Of a stretch of 64,000 nucleotides of DNA, positions 23,726 to 32,465 are shown one piece after another. Source of the DNA: Roseiarcus sp963709185 (GTDB taxonomy: Bacteria; Pseudomonadota; Alphaproteobacteria; Rhizobiales; Beijerinckiaceae). The stretch spans positions 186,001 to 250,000 of the forward strand of contig CAVPVQ010000028.1 of the NCBI GenBank assembly GCA_963709185.1, in the 5' to 3' direction. Every line of letters begins with the position of its first letter. Positions within the stretch are counted from its first letter, which is position 1. Position numbers and translations under genes: made by a program. Under the pieces are notes generated by a model, which had not been told where the DNA came from, ran no database searches, and saw nothing but the letters and a program-made list of their open reading frames with translations.

Positions 23726-24367
23726 ATGCGATTGACCGGCAAACGCGGCCTGGCGGCGCTGATCGCGCTCCTGCTGCCGCTCGCCGCCTTCGGTCCGCCA
23801 GTCGGCGGGGCCGCGCAGGCGGACCAGGCCGCGCCCGGAAACGATGAAGCGGCGGGCGGCGACCAGCCCGGCGTCGTCCCCAGCCCCGACCAGGAGCAGC
23901 TCGATCCGCAGTTCCAGCGCCAACTGGTGTTCTACCGCACCAGCGCCGCGCCCGGCACCATCGTCATCCAGACCGCGGAGCGCTTCCTCTATCTCGTCCA
24001 GGGCAACAACCGCGCTTTGCGCTACGGCATCGGGGTCGGGCGCGATGGCTTCCAGTGGCGGGGCCAGCTCAAGATTTCGCGCAAGCAGGAATGGCCGGAC
24101 TGGCGCCCGCCGCCGGAGATGATCGAGCGCCAGCCCTACCTGCCACGGTTCATGGCGGGCGGTCCCGGCAATCCGCTTGGCGCGCGCGCGATGTATCTGG
24201 GCGATACGGTCTATCGCATCCACGGCACCAACCAGCCGGACACGATCGGCACCGCCGTCTCGTCGGGATGTTTTCGTCTGGTCAACCCCGACGTGATCGA
24301 TCTCTACGACCGCGTTCCCGTGGGAACCAAGGTGATCGTGCGCCAGGCGCCGTCGGTCGAGGGTTGA
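23726..24367 (+). CDS. L,D-transpeptidase (secreted, YkuD domain)
   Basis: 213 residues with an N-terminal signal (RGLAALIALLLPLAAFGPPVGGAAQA) but no lipobox. The catalytic motif HGTNQPDTIGTAVSSGCFRLVNPDVIDLYDRV matches the L,D-transpeptidase nucleophile block, though the usual Ile after Cys is Phe. The core from FYRTSAAPGTIVIQT to KVIVRQ aligns by eye over its length with the enzyme at 12658-13533, so the two are paralogues. GGGAGAGGC precedes the ATG. It makes 3-3 crosslinks or anchors proteins to peptidoglycan in the periplasm; which of these is not visible. Confidence 0.92.
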   Translation: MRLTGKRGLAALIALLLPLAAFGPPVGGAAQADQAAPGNDEAAGGDQPGVVPSPDQEQLDPQFQRQLVFYRTSAAPGTIVIQTAERFLYLVQGNNRALRYGIGVGRDGFQWRGQLKISRKQEWPDWRPPPEMIERQPYLPRFMAGGPGNPLGARAMYLGDTVYRIHGTNQPDTIGTAVSSGCFRLVNPDVIDLYDRVPVGTKVIVRQAPSVEG

Positions 24368-24425
24368 CGCGCGGCGGGCTGGCCAAGCGCCGAATCGCGG
24401 CGTCGAAATTGGAGCGAGGAGCGCC

Positions 24426-25451
24426 ATGTCCACGCGTAAGATCATCCTGTCCTTCTGCCGCGGCGCGGTCCTCGCCACGCTGTTCGCAGGCGCTGCGATG
24501 GCGCAAACCTTAGATGCCGTCAAGCAGCGCGGCGCGGTGAATTGCGGCGTCAATCCCGGCCTCACCGGCTTTTCGATCGCCGACGCGCAAGGGAAGTGGT
24601 CGGGGCTCGACGTCGATTTCTGCCGCGCCGTCGCCGCCGCGATCTTCAACGATCCGGCGAAGGTGCGGTTCACGCCGCTCAACGCCGAGGAGCGCTTCGA
24701 GGCGCTGAAGTCGGGCAAGATCGACATCCTGGCGCGCAACTCGACCTGGACGATGTCGCGCGAGACGCAGTACGGCCTGAGCTTCGTCGGCGTGAACTAC
24801 TACGACGGGCAGGGATTCCTGATCCGCAAGTCGCCGCCGATCTCTTCGGCGCTCGAACTCGACGGCGCCAAGGTGTGCGTGCAGACCGGCACCACGACGA
24901 TCGACAATCTCGTCGATTACTTCAAGAGCAACAACATGAAATACGAAGTGGTCGGCGAAGCCTCGGCGGCCGACGCGCTGAAGGACTACGAAGCCGGCCG
25001 CTGCGCAGCCTACACCAGCGACATTTCCGGGCTCTACGCGGAGCGTCTGCTGCTGCAGAAGCCGGGAGACCATGTGATCCTGCCCGACGTCATTTCGAAG
25101 GAGCCGCTGGGCCCGGCGGTGCGCGTCGACGACGCCAAATGGGGCCAGCTCGTCAAGTGGGTTCTCTTCGCGATGCTCGACGCCGAGGAGCTTGGCGTTT
25201 CCTCCAAAACCCTCGACCAGGCGCTGAAGTCGGACAAGCCGATCGTGCGACGGCTGGTCGGCGCCGAAGGCGGCTTTGGCGGGCAGATCGGCCTTTCCAA
25301 CGACTGGGCGGTCAACATCATCCGCGCGGTCGGCAACTACGGCGAGTCCTATGAGCGCAACGTCGGCGTGAAGTCGAAGCTCGGAATCCCGCGCGGGCTC
25401 AACGAATTGTGGAGCATGGGCGGCATCCAATACGCGCCGCCGATCCGGTGA
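24426..25451 (+). CDS. aapJ: General L-amino acid ABC transporter substrate-binding protein, AapJ-like (orphan)
   Basis: Periplasmic binding protein of family 3, 341 residues. Signal peptide CRGAVLATLFAGAAMAQ; mature start TLDAVKQRGAVNCGVNPGLTGFSIADAQGKWSGLDVDFCRAVAAAIF is the AapJ signature, and the end VKSKLGIPRGLNELWSMGGIQYAPPIR is typical of AapJ. GGAGCGAGGAGCGCC precedes the ATG. The permease and ATPase genes aapQMP, normally downstream, are absent: the next gene is a convergent MAPEG protein. It either serves a transporter elsewhere or is a solo copy. Confidence 0.9.
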   Translation: MSTRKIILSFCRGAVLATLFAGAAMAQTLDAVKQRGAVNCGVNPGLTGFSIADAQGKWSGLDVDFCRAVAAAIFNDPAKVRFTPLNAEERFEALKSGKIDILARNSTWTMSRETQYGLSFVGVNYYDGQGFLIRKSPPISSALELDGAKVCVQTGTTTIDNLVDYFKSNNMKYEVVGEASAADALKDYEAGRCAAYTSDISGLYAERLLLQKPGDHVILPDVISKEPLGPAVRVDDAKWGQLVKWVLFAMLDAEELGVSSKTLDQALKSDKPIVRRLVGAEGGFGGQIGLSNDWAVNIIRAVGNYGESYERNVGVKSKLGIPRGLNELWSMGGIQYAPPIR

Positions 25452-25468
25452 GGCGGCGCGGCGAGAAT

Positions 25469-25870
25469 TCACCTGACGCCGGCGAGGGCGAGCAAGATCG
25501 TCACTGAGGTTGCGATCAGCAGGAGGTCGCTGAGGCCGCCGCTGAACTGGCGCAGCGGCGACTGGCGGATCGTTCGGTTGAGCGCGACCGCGCTGGCGAA
25601 CCTGGCGATCAGCAGCGCGACCCCCAACGCGTTCACCACCAGCGCGCGGGCGCCGGCCGCCTCGGCGCTGGCGATCAGGATCAGTGCGATCGGCGCCTGC
25701 TCGATGAAATTGCCGTGCGCGCGCATCGCCTGCATCAGCGCGGGGACGCCGCCGTCGCCCGATTCGATCCCGCTGCGCACGCGGTTCAGGATGACGTTGA
25801 GCGTCAGCGCGGCGGCCAGAAGGCCAAGGATCGCCGCATAGAGCGCGACGATCGGAGCGGTCGGAGCCAT
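25469..25870 (-). CDS. MAPEG family membrane protein
   Basis: 133 residues with about four transmembrane helices (IVALYAAILGLLAAALTLNVIL; IALILIASAEAAG; ALVVNALGVALLIARFA; LSDLLLIATSVTILLALAG). The family signature is RAHGNFIEQAPIALIL, where Arg and Asn/Glu bind glutathione in related enzymes. Bacterial MAPEG proteins are membrane glutathione transferase-like; the actual substrate is unknown. Convergent with aapJ at 17 bases. Confidence 0.88.
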   Translation of the reverse strand: MAPTAPIVALYAAILGLLAAALTLNVILNRVRSGIESGDGGVPALMQAMRAHGNFIEQAPIALILIASAEAAGARALVVNALGVALLIARFASAVALNRTIRQSPLRQFSGGLSDLLLIATSVTILLALAGVR

Positions 25871-26051
25871 GATTTTCCCCTGTCGGTTGCGAGCCGGCGG
25901 GCGCGGATGCGCAGCCGCCGTATCCCAATGACGAACGGGGTCAGGGTGAAATGACAGGGTTGGGGAAAATAGAGGGGCGGCGTTCCGAGCGAAACGGGCG
26001 GCGGTTCGCGATGGGATCGTTATTGCGACATCGTTCGCATGGGCGGAGCGT

Positions 26052-26146
26052 TTTTCATCCTCAGCAGCTTGTCAAGGATCGCCCTTCGGGCGACCGCCGG
26101 AGGCGGCGCGCTTAGCGCGTCCTGGACAAGCTGCTGAGGATGAAAA
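26052..26146. repeat. Perfect four-way cruciform element
   Basis: Outer arms 26052-26073 and 26125-26146 are exact 22-base inverted complements (TTTTCATCCTCAGCAGCTTG.. / ..CAAGCTGCTGAGGATGAAAA), extended to 27 pairs with one mismatch. The whole interior, with no spare base, folds into three adjacent hairpins: TCGCCC/GGGCGA (26079-26093), CCGCC/GGCGG (26094-26106) and CGCGC/GCGCG (26107-26119), each with a 3-base loop. The rest of the 359-base gap between the MAPEG gene start and araD stop shows no other structure or gene. Confidence 0.85.
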
Positions 26147-26229
26147 CAATGGCCTCCATTCGAACTGATGGATCACCCTCGACCATCTCGAGATGAAACA
26201 TCCCGCGCCCTCACGTTTGGCCAACGTCG

Positions 26230-26925
26230 TCAGCCGGCCTTCTGCCCGTAGTACGCCCCCGGCCCGTGCTTGCGCTTGAAATGCTTGGCGAGCAGCTCCG
26301 GCTCGATCGGCGCGAGGTTCGGCGCGAGCTGCAGCGACATCAGCGCCATATGCGCGACGCATTCGATCGCCACCGCCGCCTCGACCGCCTTGGCGACGCT
26401 CGGCCCCCAGGCGAACGGGCCGTGGCGATTGACCAGCACGCCGGGAAAATCGGCGGGATCGAGCGAGGCCAGCCGCTCGACGATCACATTGCCGGTCTCC
26501 CATTCATAGGCCGAGGCGATCTCGGCCGACGTCATCTGACGGGTGATGGGCACGTCGCCGTTGAAATAATCGGCGTGGGTGGTGCCGAGGATCGGGATCG
26601 GCCGGCCGGCCTGCGCAAAGGCGACGGCGCATGAGGAATGCGTGTGCACGACGCCGCCGATCCGGGGAAACGCGAGGAACAGCCGGCGGTGGGTCGGCGT
26701 GTCCGACGAAGGATTGAGCGCGCCCTCGACCTTCTTGCCCTCGAGGTCGACCAGCACCATGTCATCGGGCCGCAGCACGGAATAGTCGACGCCGCTCGGC
26801 TTGATCGCGAACACGCCTTGTCCCCGGTCGATCGCGCTGGCGTTGCCGAACGTCAGGTTGATCAGCCCGTGGCGCGGCAACGCGACATTGGCTTCGAAGG
26901 CTTCGCGCTTGAGTTCGGTCAGCAT
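26230..26925 (-). CDS. araD: L-ribulose-5-phosphate 4-epimerase
   Basis: Last step of the isomerase arabinose route, giving D-xylulose 5-phosphate; class II aldolase fold, 231 residues. Opening MLTELKREAFEANVALPRHGLINLTFGNASAIDR and TFGNAS substrate loop, KPSGVDYSVLRPDDMVLVDL, zinc site HTHS near 95-98 and the third zinc His in NRHGPFAWG near 170; C-terminus KRKHGPGAYYGQ is characteristic of AraD. It is 31 bases after araA on the same strand; third gene of araB-araA-araD. Confidence 0.95.
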   Translation of the reverse strand: MLTELKREAFEANVALPRHGLINLTFGNASAIDRGQGVFAIKPSGVDYSVLRPDDMVLVDLEGKKVEGALNPSSDTPTHRRLFLAFPRIGGVVHTHSSCAVAFAQAGRPIPILGTTHADYFNGDVPITRQMTSAEIASAYEWETGNVIVERLASLDPADFPGVLVNRHGPFAWGPSVAKAVEAAVAIECVAHMALMSLQLAPNLAPIEPELLAKHFKRKHGPGAYYGQKAG

Positions 26926-26956
26926 GATGCGGCGTCATCTCCCTGCGGCGAAGGCG

Positions 26957-28466
26957 TCAGGCCCGGAAGCCGTCGGCGAGGCGATAGTAGACGTCGTTGT
27001 TGCGCAGGTCCTGCTTGAACGCGCCAATCCTGGTGTCGGCGTCGATCCTCGTCAGCTCGATCCCCGCGATGGTCGCGAAATCGTCGAGCATCTCGGTGGT
27101 CACGCTATAGCTGTGGACGGTGTGATGCGCGCCGCCGGCGAGAATCCAGGCGGCGCAGGCGGTCTTGAAATCCGGTTTGCATTCCCACACCGCGCGGGCG
27201 ACCGGCAGCCTGGGCATTGGCGGCGGCGTGATGTCAGTCACCTCGTTGACCAGCAGGCGGAAGCGGGCGCCAAGATCGATCAGGCTGGCGTTGACCGCAT
27301 CGCCCGGCCGCGCGTTGAACACCAGGCGGACCGGGTCCTCCTTGCCGCCGATGCCGAGCGGATGAATCTCCAGCGACGGCTTGCCGTCGGCGATGGTCTC
27401 GCAGATTTCCAGCATATGCGCACCGAGCACCAGATGCCGGTCGGGCGCGAGGTGATAGGTGTAGTCCTCCATGAACGAGGTTCCGCCCGGCAACCCCTCG
27501 CCCATCACCTTCATCGCGCGCAGCAGCGCGGCGGTCTTCCAGTCGCCCTCGGCGCCGAAGCCGTAGCCGTCGGCCATCAGGCGCTGCGGCGCCAGGCCCG
27601 GAAGCTGCTTCAGCCCGCGCAGATCCTCGAAGGTGGTGGTGAACCCCTTGAAGCCGCCGCCCTCCAGGAACGCGCGCAGCCCCAGTTCAAGCCGGGCGCC
27701 GTAGCGCAGCGATTCGTGCCGCTCGCCGCCCTTGCGCAGCGGCGCGGCGACCGCATAGCGCGCCTCGTATTCGCCGACGAGCCGGTTCGCCTCGGCGTCG
27801 GACGTGGCGTCCACCGCGGCGGCGAGATCGCCGATCCCGTAGCCGTCGGTCGAAAAGCCGAACGTCATCTCGGCCGCCACCTTGTCGCCCTCGGTGACCG
27901 CGACCTGGCGCATGTTGTCGCCGAAGCGGCAGAACCGCGCGCCCTGCCAGTCGCGCCAGGCGCGCGCCGCGCGCATCCAGGCGCCGATGCGGTCCTGCAC
28001 TTCCGGGTCCGACCAGTGGCCGACCACCACCTTGCGGGCGAGGCGCATGCGGGTGTGAATGAAGCCAGCCTCGCGGTCGCCATGCGCCGACTGGTTGAGG
28101 TTCATGAAATCCATGTCGATCGCGTCCCACGGCAGGTCGCGACCGAACTGGGTGTGCAGATGCACGAACGGCTTGGCGAGCGAATTCAAACCCCGGATCC
28201 ACATTTTCGAGGGCGAAAACGTGTGCATCCACAAGATCAGCCCGGCGCAATTGTCGTCGGAATTGGCCTCGAGGCAGAGTCTGCGCGATCTCGTCCGGCG
28301 TGGTCAGCAACGCCTTGAACACCGTCTTCAGCGGCAATTTCTTCGATTCGGCGAGCGCTCCGGCGATCTGCCGCGCATGCGCGGCGACCTCGGCGAGCGG
28401 GCCCGGGCCATAGAGGTGCTGGGAGCCGCAAACGAACCAGATTTCGGGCGTAGCGAGATTGATCAT
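26957..28466 (-). CDS. araA: L-arabinose isomerase (one frame break)
   Basis: Converts L-arabinose to L-ribulose. MINLATPEIWFVCGSQHLYGPGPLAEV is the standard AraA N-terminus. The metal and active-site landmarks follow: LILWMHTFSPSKMWIRGL, QFGRDLPWDAIDMDFMNLNQSAHGDREAG, GYGFGAEGDWKTAALLR, TSFMEDYTYHL, and HHTVHSYS. Reading changes near 28276 between DEIAQ and LCLEANSDDNCAG, and deleting one base restores 502 residues (family about 500). The presence of the full active site argues the gene is functional in the cell. Confidence 0.94.
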
Positions 28467-28585
28467 GATCGTCTCGAGGGTTTGCGCATCGCCAATTCGA
28501 CGCGACGAGGTTGCAACATCGACGGCGCGCGGGACGCCGTCTTCGGCCGGCTGACTGGGAACGAATGGTCCCGCGCGGCCATGAC

Positions 28586-30251
28586 CTATCCGCGCTGGGC
28601 GTCCTTGATCTCGAGCAGCGTCTTCATCACCTGCGACAGGTCGGCGGACCTGGTCAGGCCGCCGAAGCTGTCGTGCAGTTCGCGGTAGAGGGCGTAGAGC
28701 TGGTCGTAGACCAGCCGGTTGGCCGCGATCGGCTCGTATCGCTCGTCTTTGAGCGAGGTCATCGCCTCTTGCGCCGCGATGAAGTCCGGGTGCGCGCCCG
28801 GCCAGCACGGCGGCGGCGATCGCCGCGCCGAGCGCGCAGGTCTGGCTGGAGCCGGCGACCAGCATCGCGCAGCCCGTGACGTCGGCGTAGATCTGCATCA
28901 GCAGCGGGTTCTTCTCGGCGATGCCGCCGGCGCAAACGACGCGACGGATCCGCACGCCGTATTCGCGAATGCGCTCGATGATCGCCCGCGCGCCGAACGC
29001 CGTCGCCTCGATCAGCGCGCGGTAGATTTCCGCCCGCGTGCGTGTAGAGGTCCTGGCCGAGCAGCAGACCCGACAGCAGTTGATCGACCAGGATGGTGCG
29101 GTTGCCGTTGTTCCAGTCGAGCGCCAGCAGGCCGGACTCGCCGGGCTTCTGCGTAGCCGCTTCGGCGGTCAGCGCCGCATGCAGGGCCGCGTCGCCCGCG
29201 CAGACGCCCTCGACCCACCATTTGAAAATGTCGCCGACCGCCGACTGGCCGGCCTCGATGCCGTAATAGCCGGGCAGCACCGCGCCCTTGACGATGCCGC
29301 AGATGCCGGGAATGTCGGGCACCTGCTTTTCGGCGGAGACCACGCAGATGTCGCAGGTCGAGGTGCCGATCACCTTGACCAGCGTCCCCTCGCGCACCCC
29401 GCAGCCGATCGCGCCGTAATGCACGTCGAATTCGCCGATGGCGATCGGAATGCCCTCCGGCAGCTCCGAGCCGCGCCGCCCATTCGGCGCAGAGCGAGCC
29501 CGCCGGCTCGGTGGCGTCGTAGGCCTTTTCGTAGAGGCGGTCGCGCAGCGCGGCGAGCCGCGGATCGAGCATCGCCAGAAATTCCTTGTCCGGCAGGCCG
29601 CCCCATTCGTCGGAATACAGCGCCTTGTGGCCGGCGGCGCAGACGCCGCGCTTGATCTGGCGCGGATCGGCGACGCCGGCGAGCACGGCGGGGATCCAGT
29701 CGGCGATCTCGACCCAGGAATAGGCCGCGTCGAACACGTCCGGCGCGGCGTTGAGGCAATGCCAGATTTTCGACCAGAACCATTCCGAGGAATAGACGCC
29801 GCCGCATTTGGCGATCAGATTGCGGGCGGTGCCTGGCCGCCAGCTCGGTGATCCCCGCCGCCTCGCGCCAGCTCGTGTGGTCCTTCCACAGCCAGCACTG
29901 CGCCGAAAGGTTGTCTCGCCATTTCGCGTCGAGCGCCAGCGGGCGATTATGCGCATCGACCGGGATCGGGCTCGACCCCGTCGTGTCGACGCCGATGCCG
30001 ACGATGCGCGCGGCGTCGAAGCCGGCCTTGGCCTGCGCGGCGGCGAGCGCGCCTCTGACGCTCTGCTCGGCGCCGTAGAGATAGTCGTCGGGGCGCTGGC
30101 GGGCGAGGCGATGGTCGCTGTGATCGAGCAGGATGCCCTGCGCGCCGCTGGGATAGTCGATGACGCAGGAGCCGAACTCCGCGCCGTCGGCGCAGCGCAC
30201 GATCAGCGCGCGCACCGAGTTGGTGCCAAAATCAAGGCCTAGCGCGAACAC
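28586..30251 (-). CDS. araB: L-ribulokinase (four frame breaks)
   Basis: Phosphorylates L-ribulose; FGGY kinase. Pieces in order: FALGLDFGTNSVRALIV (ATP-binding start), GIGVDTTGSSPIPVD, ARNLIAKCGGVYSSEWFWSKIWHCLN, SWVEIADWIPAVLAG, GHKALYSDEWGGLP, PEGIPIAIGEFDVHYGAIG, GTSTCDICVV, ALDWNNGNRTILVDQ, VVCAGGIAEKNPLLMQIYADV, and a C-terminal EIKDAQRG. Frames change near 29835, 29480, 29030 and 28795; each is repaired by removing one base, giving about 553 residues. The start is uncertain: GTG used here, TTG two codons upstream is an alternative. First gene of the arabinose operon. Confidence 0.9.
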
Positions 30252-30625
30252 GGCCAACCCCGTAAGATTGCGCCCGTGGAATGGACTGGGAGAGCGCCGC
30301 GATGTCGCGGCGGGACGGCTGCCGGATGCGTGAATCCCTTGGCGCGCATGACCTTTCCCCTCCCCCTGGCCGCCCCCGCGGTTGACCGGACTGCGGCTCG
30401 GCGACGCCTGTTTAGCTAGCACAGGCGGGCGGATAAACAAACCGCCCGGCGGGCATTCCCCCGATTATATTACAATTCGCGAGCGATGAGAATTTTGAGC
30501 CGGAAGCGACCGGCGATTGCCCCGGGCGGGTGATCAGAATATTGTTTTAGTGGACTGAGCGCGCAGCGATGTTCGCGTGATGCGCCCTTAAAGCTTCAGA
30601 CCGACGCCGCCCGATGGAGCCGACC
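30252..30625. promoter_or_regulatory. Divergent intergenic region araB / TPR gene
   Basis: 374 bases with no gene. It should hold both promoters. Visible structure: CGGGCGG (30426-30432) and its exact complement CCGCCCG (30442-30448) around the AT-rich loop ATAAACAAA, and nearby TGTTTAGCTAGCACA. Either might be an operator for arabinose control, but neither matches a family motif I can name, and no AraC-type regulator lies next to the operon. Confidence 0.4.
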
Positions 30626-32083
30626 ATGGCCAAGGACCAGCAAGGATTGGATGTCGCCGGCGCGCCGGCTTCGGTCGCCGCCCTCGACCACGCGGTCGCC
30701 GACTATCTCGGCTGGACCGGCGATCCGATCGCCGTGCTGCAGGAGGCGGTGGGGCGCGACCCCGCCTTCACGCTCGGGGCCAGCGCGATCGCCTCGCTGT
30801 TCCTGCTCAACGGCTTTCGCGGCGACAACCCGGCGGTGACGGGGGCGATCGGCGCCGCCGAGGCGGCGATCCCGGGCGCCTCGTCGCGCGAGCGGCGTCA
30901 TCTGGCCGCCGCCAAGGCCTGGGCGGCCGGCGAGATCATCGCGGCGACCGACGTCTGGGAGGACATTCTCGTCGATCATCCGACCGACGCGCTGGCGCTG
31001 CGCTTCGCCCACGACAGCTATTTCTATCTCGGCCATTCCCTCAGCATCCGCGATTCCGTGGCCCGCGTGCTGCCGGCCTGGGACCGCGCCAATCCGAACT
31101 ACGGCTTCGTGCTCGGCCAATACGCCTTCGGGCTCGAGGAGGCGGGCGAGTTGCGCCGCGCCGAGGCAATCGGCCGCGACGCGATCGCGCGCAACGCCGA
31201 GGACGCCTGGGCGGTGCATGCGGTCGCCCATGTCCTGGAGACCGAGAGCCGGCAAGCCGAAGGCGTCGATTTTCTCAAGGCGTCGCGCCCGGCCTGGGGC
31301 AAGGCGCAGGCGCTTTCGGTGCACAACGGCTGGCATCTTGCGCTCTACCTGATCGAGGAGGGGCGCTTCGCGGAAGTCATCGCCGACTACGATGCGTTCA
31401 TCGCGCCGCGCCTTGGCGCCGATTCGCTGCTCGATCTCGTCGACGCCTCGGCGCTGCTGTGGCGCCTCGAGCTCGCCGGGGCCGATGTCGGCGCGCGCTG
31501 GGCGCCGCTCGCGGCGCAATGGCTGACCCATGTCGACGACCATGTCCTCGTGTTCAACGACCTGCATCTGGCGCTCGCCGTCGCGCGGGCCGGCGATGCG
31601 GAAGGCGTCGCGCGGCTGCGCCGATCGCTCGACGATTATCAGCGGCATGGACGCGGCGACAATCGCGACATCACCGTCGACGTCGGCCGCCGGCTGGTCG
31701 ACGGCGCGCTCGCCTTCGCGAACCGCGACTATGCAAGCGCCGTGCAGGCGATCCTGCCGGTGCGCTACAAGGTGATCCGCATCGGCGGCAGCCACGCCCA
31801 GCGCGACCTCGTCACGCAGACGCTGATCGCCGCCGCCGACCGCGCCGGCCAGACCAGCCTCGCCCGCGCCCTGCTCGCCGAACGCCTCGCCGCGCGGCCG
31901 ACCGCGCGCACCCGGCGCGAGTACCAAAGAGCGGGCGGAATTACCGCGACACATTGGCAAACATCGGCCGTCATTGCGAGCGAAGCGAAGCAACCCAGGG
32001 GCCGTGACGTTTGCTCGAATTGGCGGGTCGCTCGGCGAAAGGCTCTTCGCGAACGCCCCGACGACGCAGGCTCGGCGCAATGA
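30626..32083 (+). CDS. TPR protein, TTC38-like, with repeat-derived C-terminus
   Basis: 485 residues of helical repeats (tetratricopeptide), similar in style to bacterial homologues of eukaryotic TTC38: GDPIAVLQEAVGRDPAFTLGA, HLAAAKAWAAGEIIAATDVWEDIL, YFYLGHSLSIRDSVARVLPAWD, YGFVLGQYAFGLEEAGELRRAE, DAWAVHAVAHVLETESR, VHNGWHLALYLIEEGRFAEVI. No catalytic motif is known for the family. GGAG at 30616-30619 fixes the ATG. The last 38 or so residues (VIASEAKQPRGRDV ...) are translation of the ASEAKQ repeat at 31970, so the original stop has probably been lost. The stop overlaps the next start by ATGA. Confidence 0.82.
   Translation: MAKDQQGLDVAGAPASVAALDHAVADYLGWTGDPIAVLQEAVGRDPAFTLGASAIASLFLLNGFRGDNPAVTGAIGAAEAAIPGASSRERRHLAAAKAWAAGEIIAATDVWEDILVDHPTDALALRFAHDSYFYLGHSLSIRDSVARVLPAWDRANPNYGFVLGQYAFGLEEAGELRRAEAIGRDAIARNAEDAWAVHAVAHVLETESRQAEGVDFLKASRPAWGKAQALSVHNGWHLALYLIEEGRFAEVIADYDAFIAPRLGADSLLDLVDASALLWRLELAGADVGARWAPLAAQWLTHVDDHVLVFNDLHLALAVARAGDAEGVARLRRSLDDYQRHGRGDNRDITVDVGRRLVDGALAFANRDYASAVQAILPVRYKVIRIGGSHAQRDLVTQTLIAAADRAGQTSLARALLAERLAARPTARTRREYQRAGGITATHWQTSAVIASEAKQPRGRDVCSNWRVARRKALRERPDDAGSAQ
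31970..32027 (+). repeat. ASEAKQ-type repeat, left arm of inverted pair
   Basis: GTCATTGCGAGCGAAGCGAA then GCAACCCAGGGGCCGTGACG TTTGCTCGAATTGGCG. Its mirror image lies at 32466-32523. The pair encloses the GIY-YIG gene. The core is read in the frame of the TPR gene as VIASEAKQP. Confidence 0.85.
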
Positions 32084-32370
32084 GACAGCCAGCAGTCTAT
32101 ATCATGGCGAGCCAGCGCAACGGGACGTTGTACACCGGCGTGACGCTCCGACCTGTCGCGGCGCGTGTTCCAACACCGGGAGGGGCGGACGCCCGGCTTC
32201 ACGACGCAGTATGGCTGCAAGACGCTGGTGTGTACCACCAGGCCTATCCCGATATGGATGCGGCGATCGCGCGCGAAAAACAGATCAAGGGCGGCTCTCG
32301 GCGCAAGAAGCTGATGCTGATCGACCGATTCAATCCGGAATGGCGCGATCTCTATGCGGATCTGGCGTGA
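32080..32370 (+). CDS. Small GIY-YIG nuclease-domain protein (two compensating frame shifts)
   Basis: 96 residues. The opening RQPAVYIMASQRNGTLYTGVT holds the GIY-YIG pair as VYI...LYTG. The C-terminal part YPDMDAAIAREKQIKGGSRRKKLMLIDRFNPEWRDLY is that of the abundant small GIY-YIG family. Between them residues read LRPVAARVPTPGG..., which matches nothing; removing one C near 32147 and adding one G near 32233 gives SDLSRRVFQHREGRTPGFTTQYGCKTLVWYHQA, the canonical middle with catalytic Arg and the EGRTPGFT loop. Start overlaps the TPR stop by ATGA. Function in the cell is unknown; single-domain GIY-YIG proteins are predicted DNA endonucleases. Confidence 0.82.
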   Translation: MRQPAVYIMASQRNGTLYTGVTLRPVAARVPTPGGADARLHDAVWLQDAGVYHQAYPDMDAAIAREKQIKGGSRRKKLMLIDRFNPEWRDLYADLA

Positions 32371-32465
32371 CGGCGGAGGGTCGTGACGCCTGCTGAGTTG
32401 GGCCGTTCGGGCAAGAGGCGGCTTGCCAGCGTTCGCCGACGATGGTGGTTGCGTCGTGACGACCG

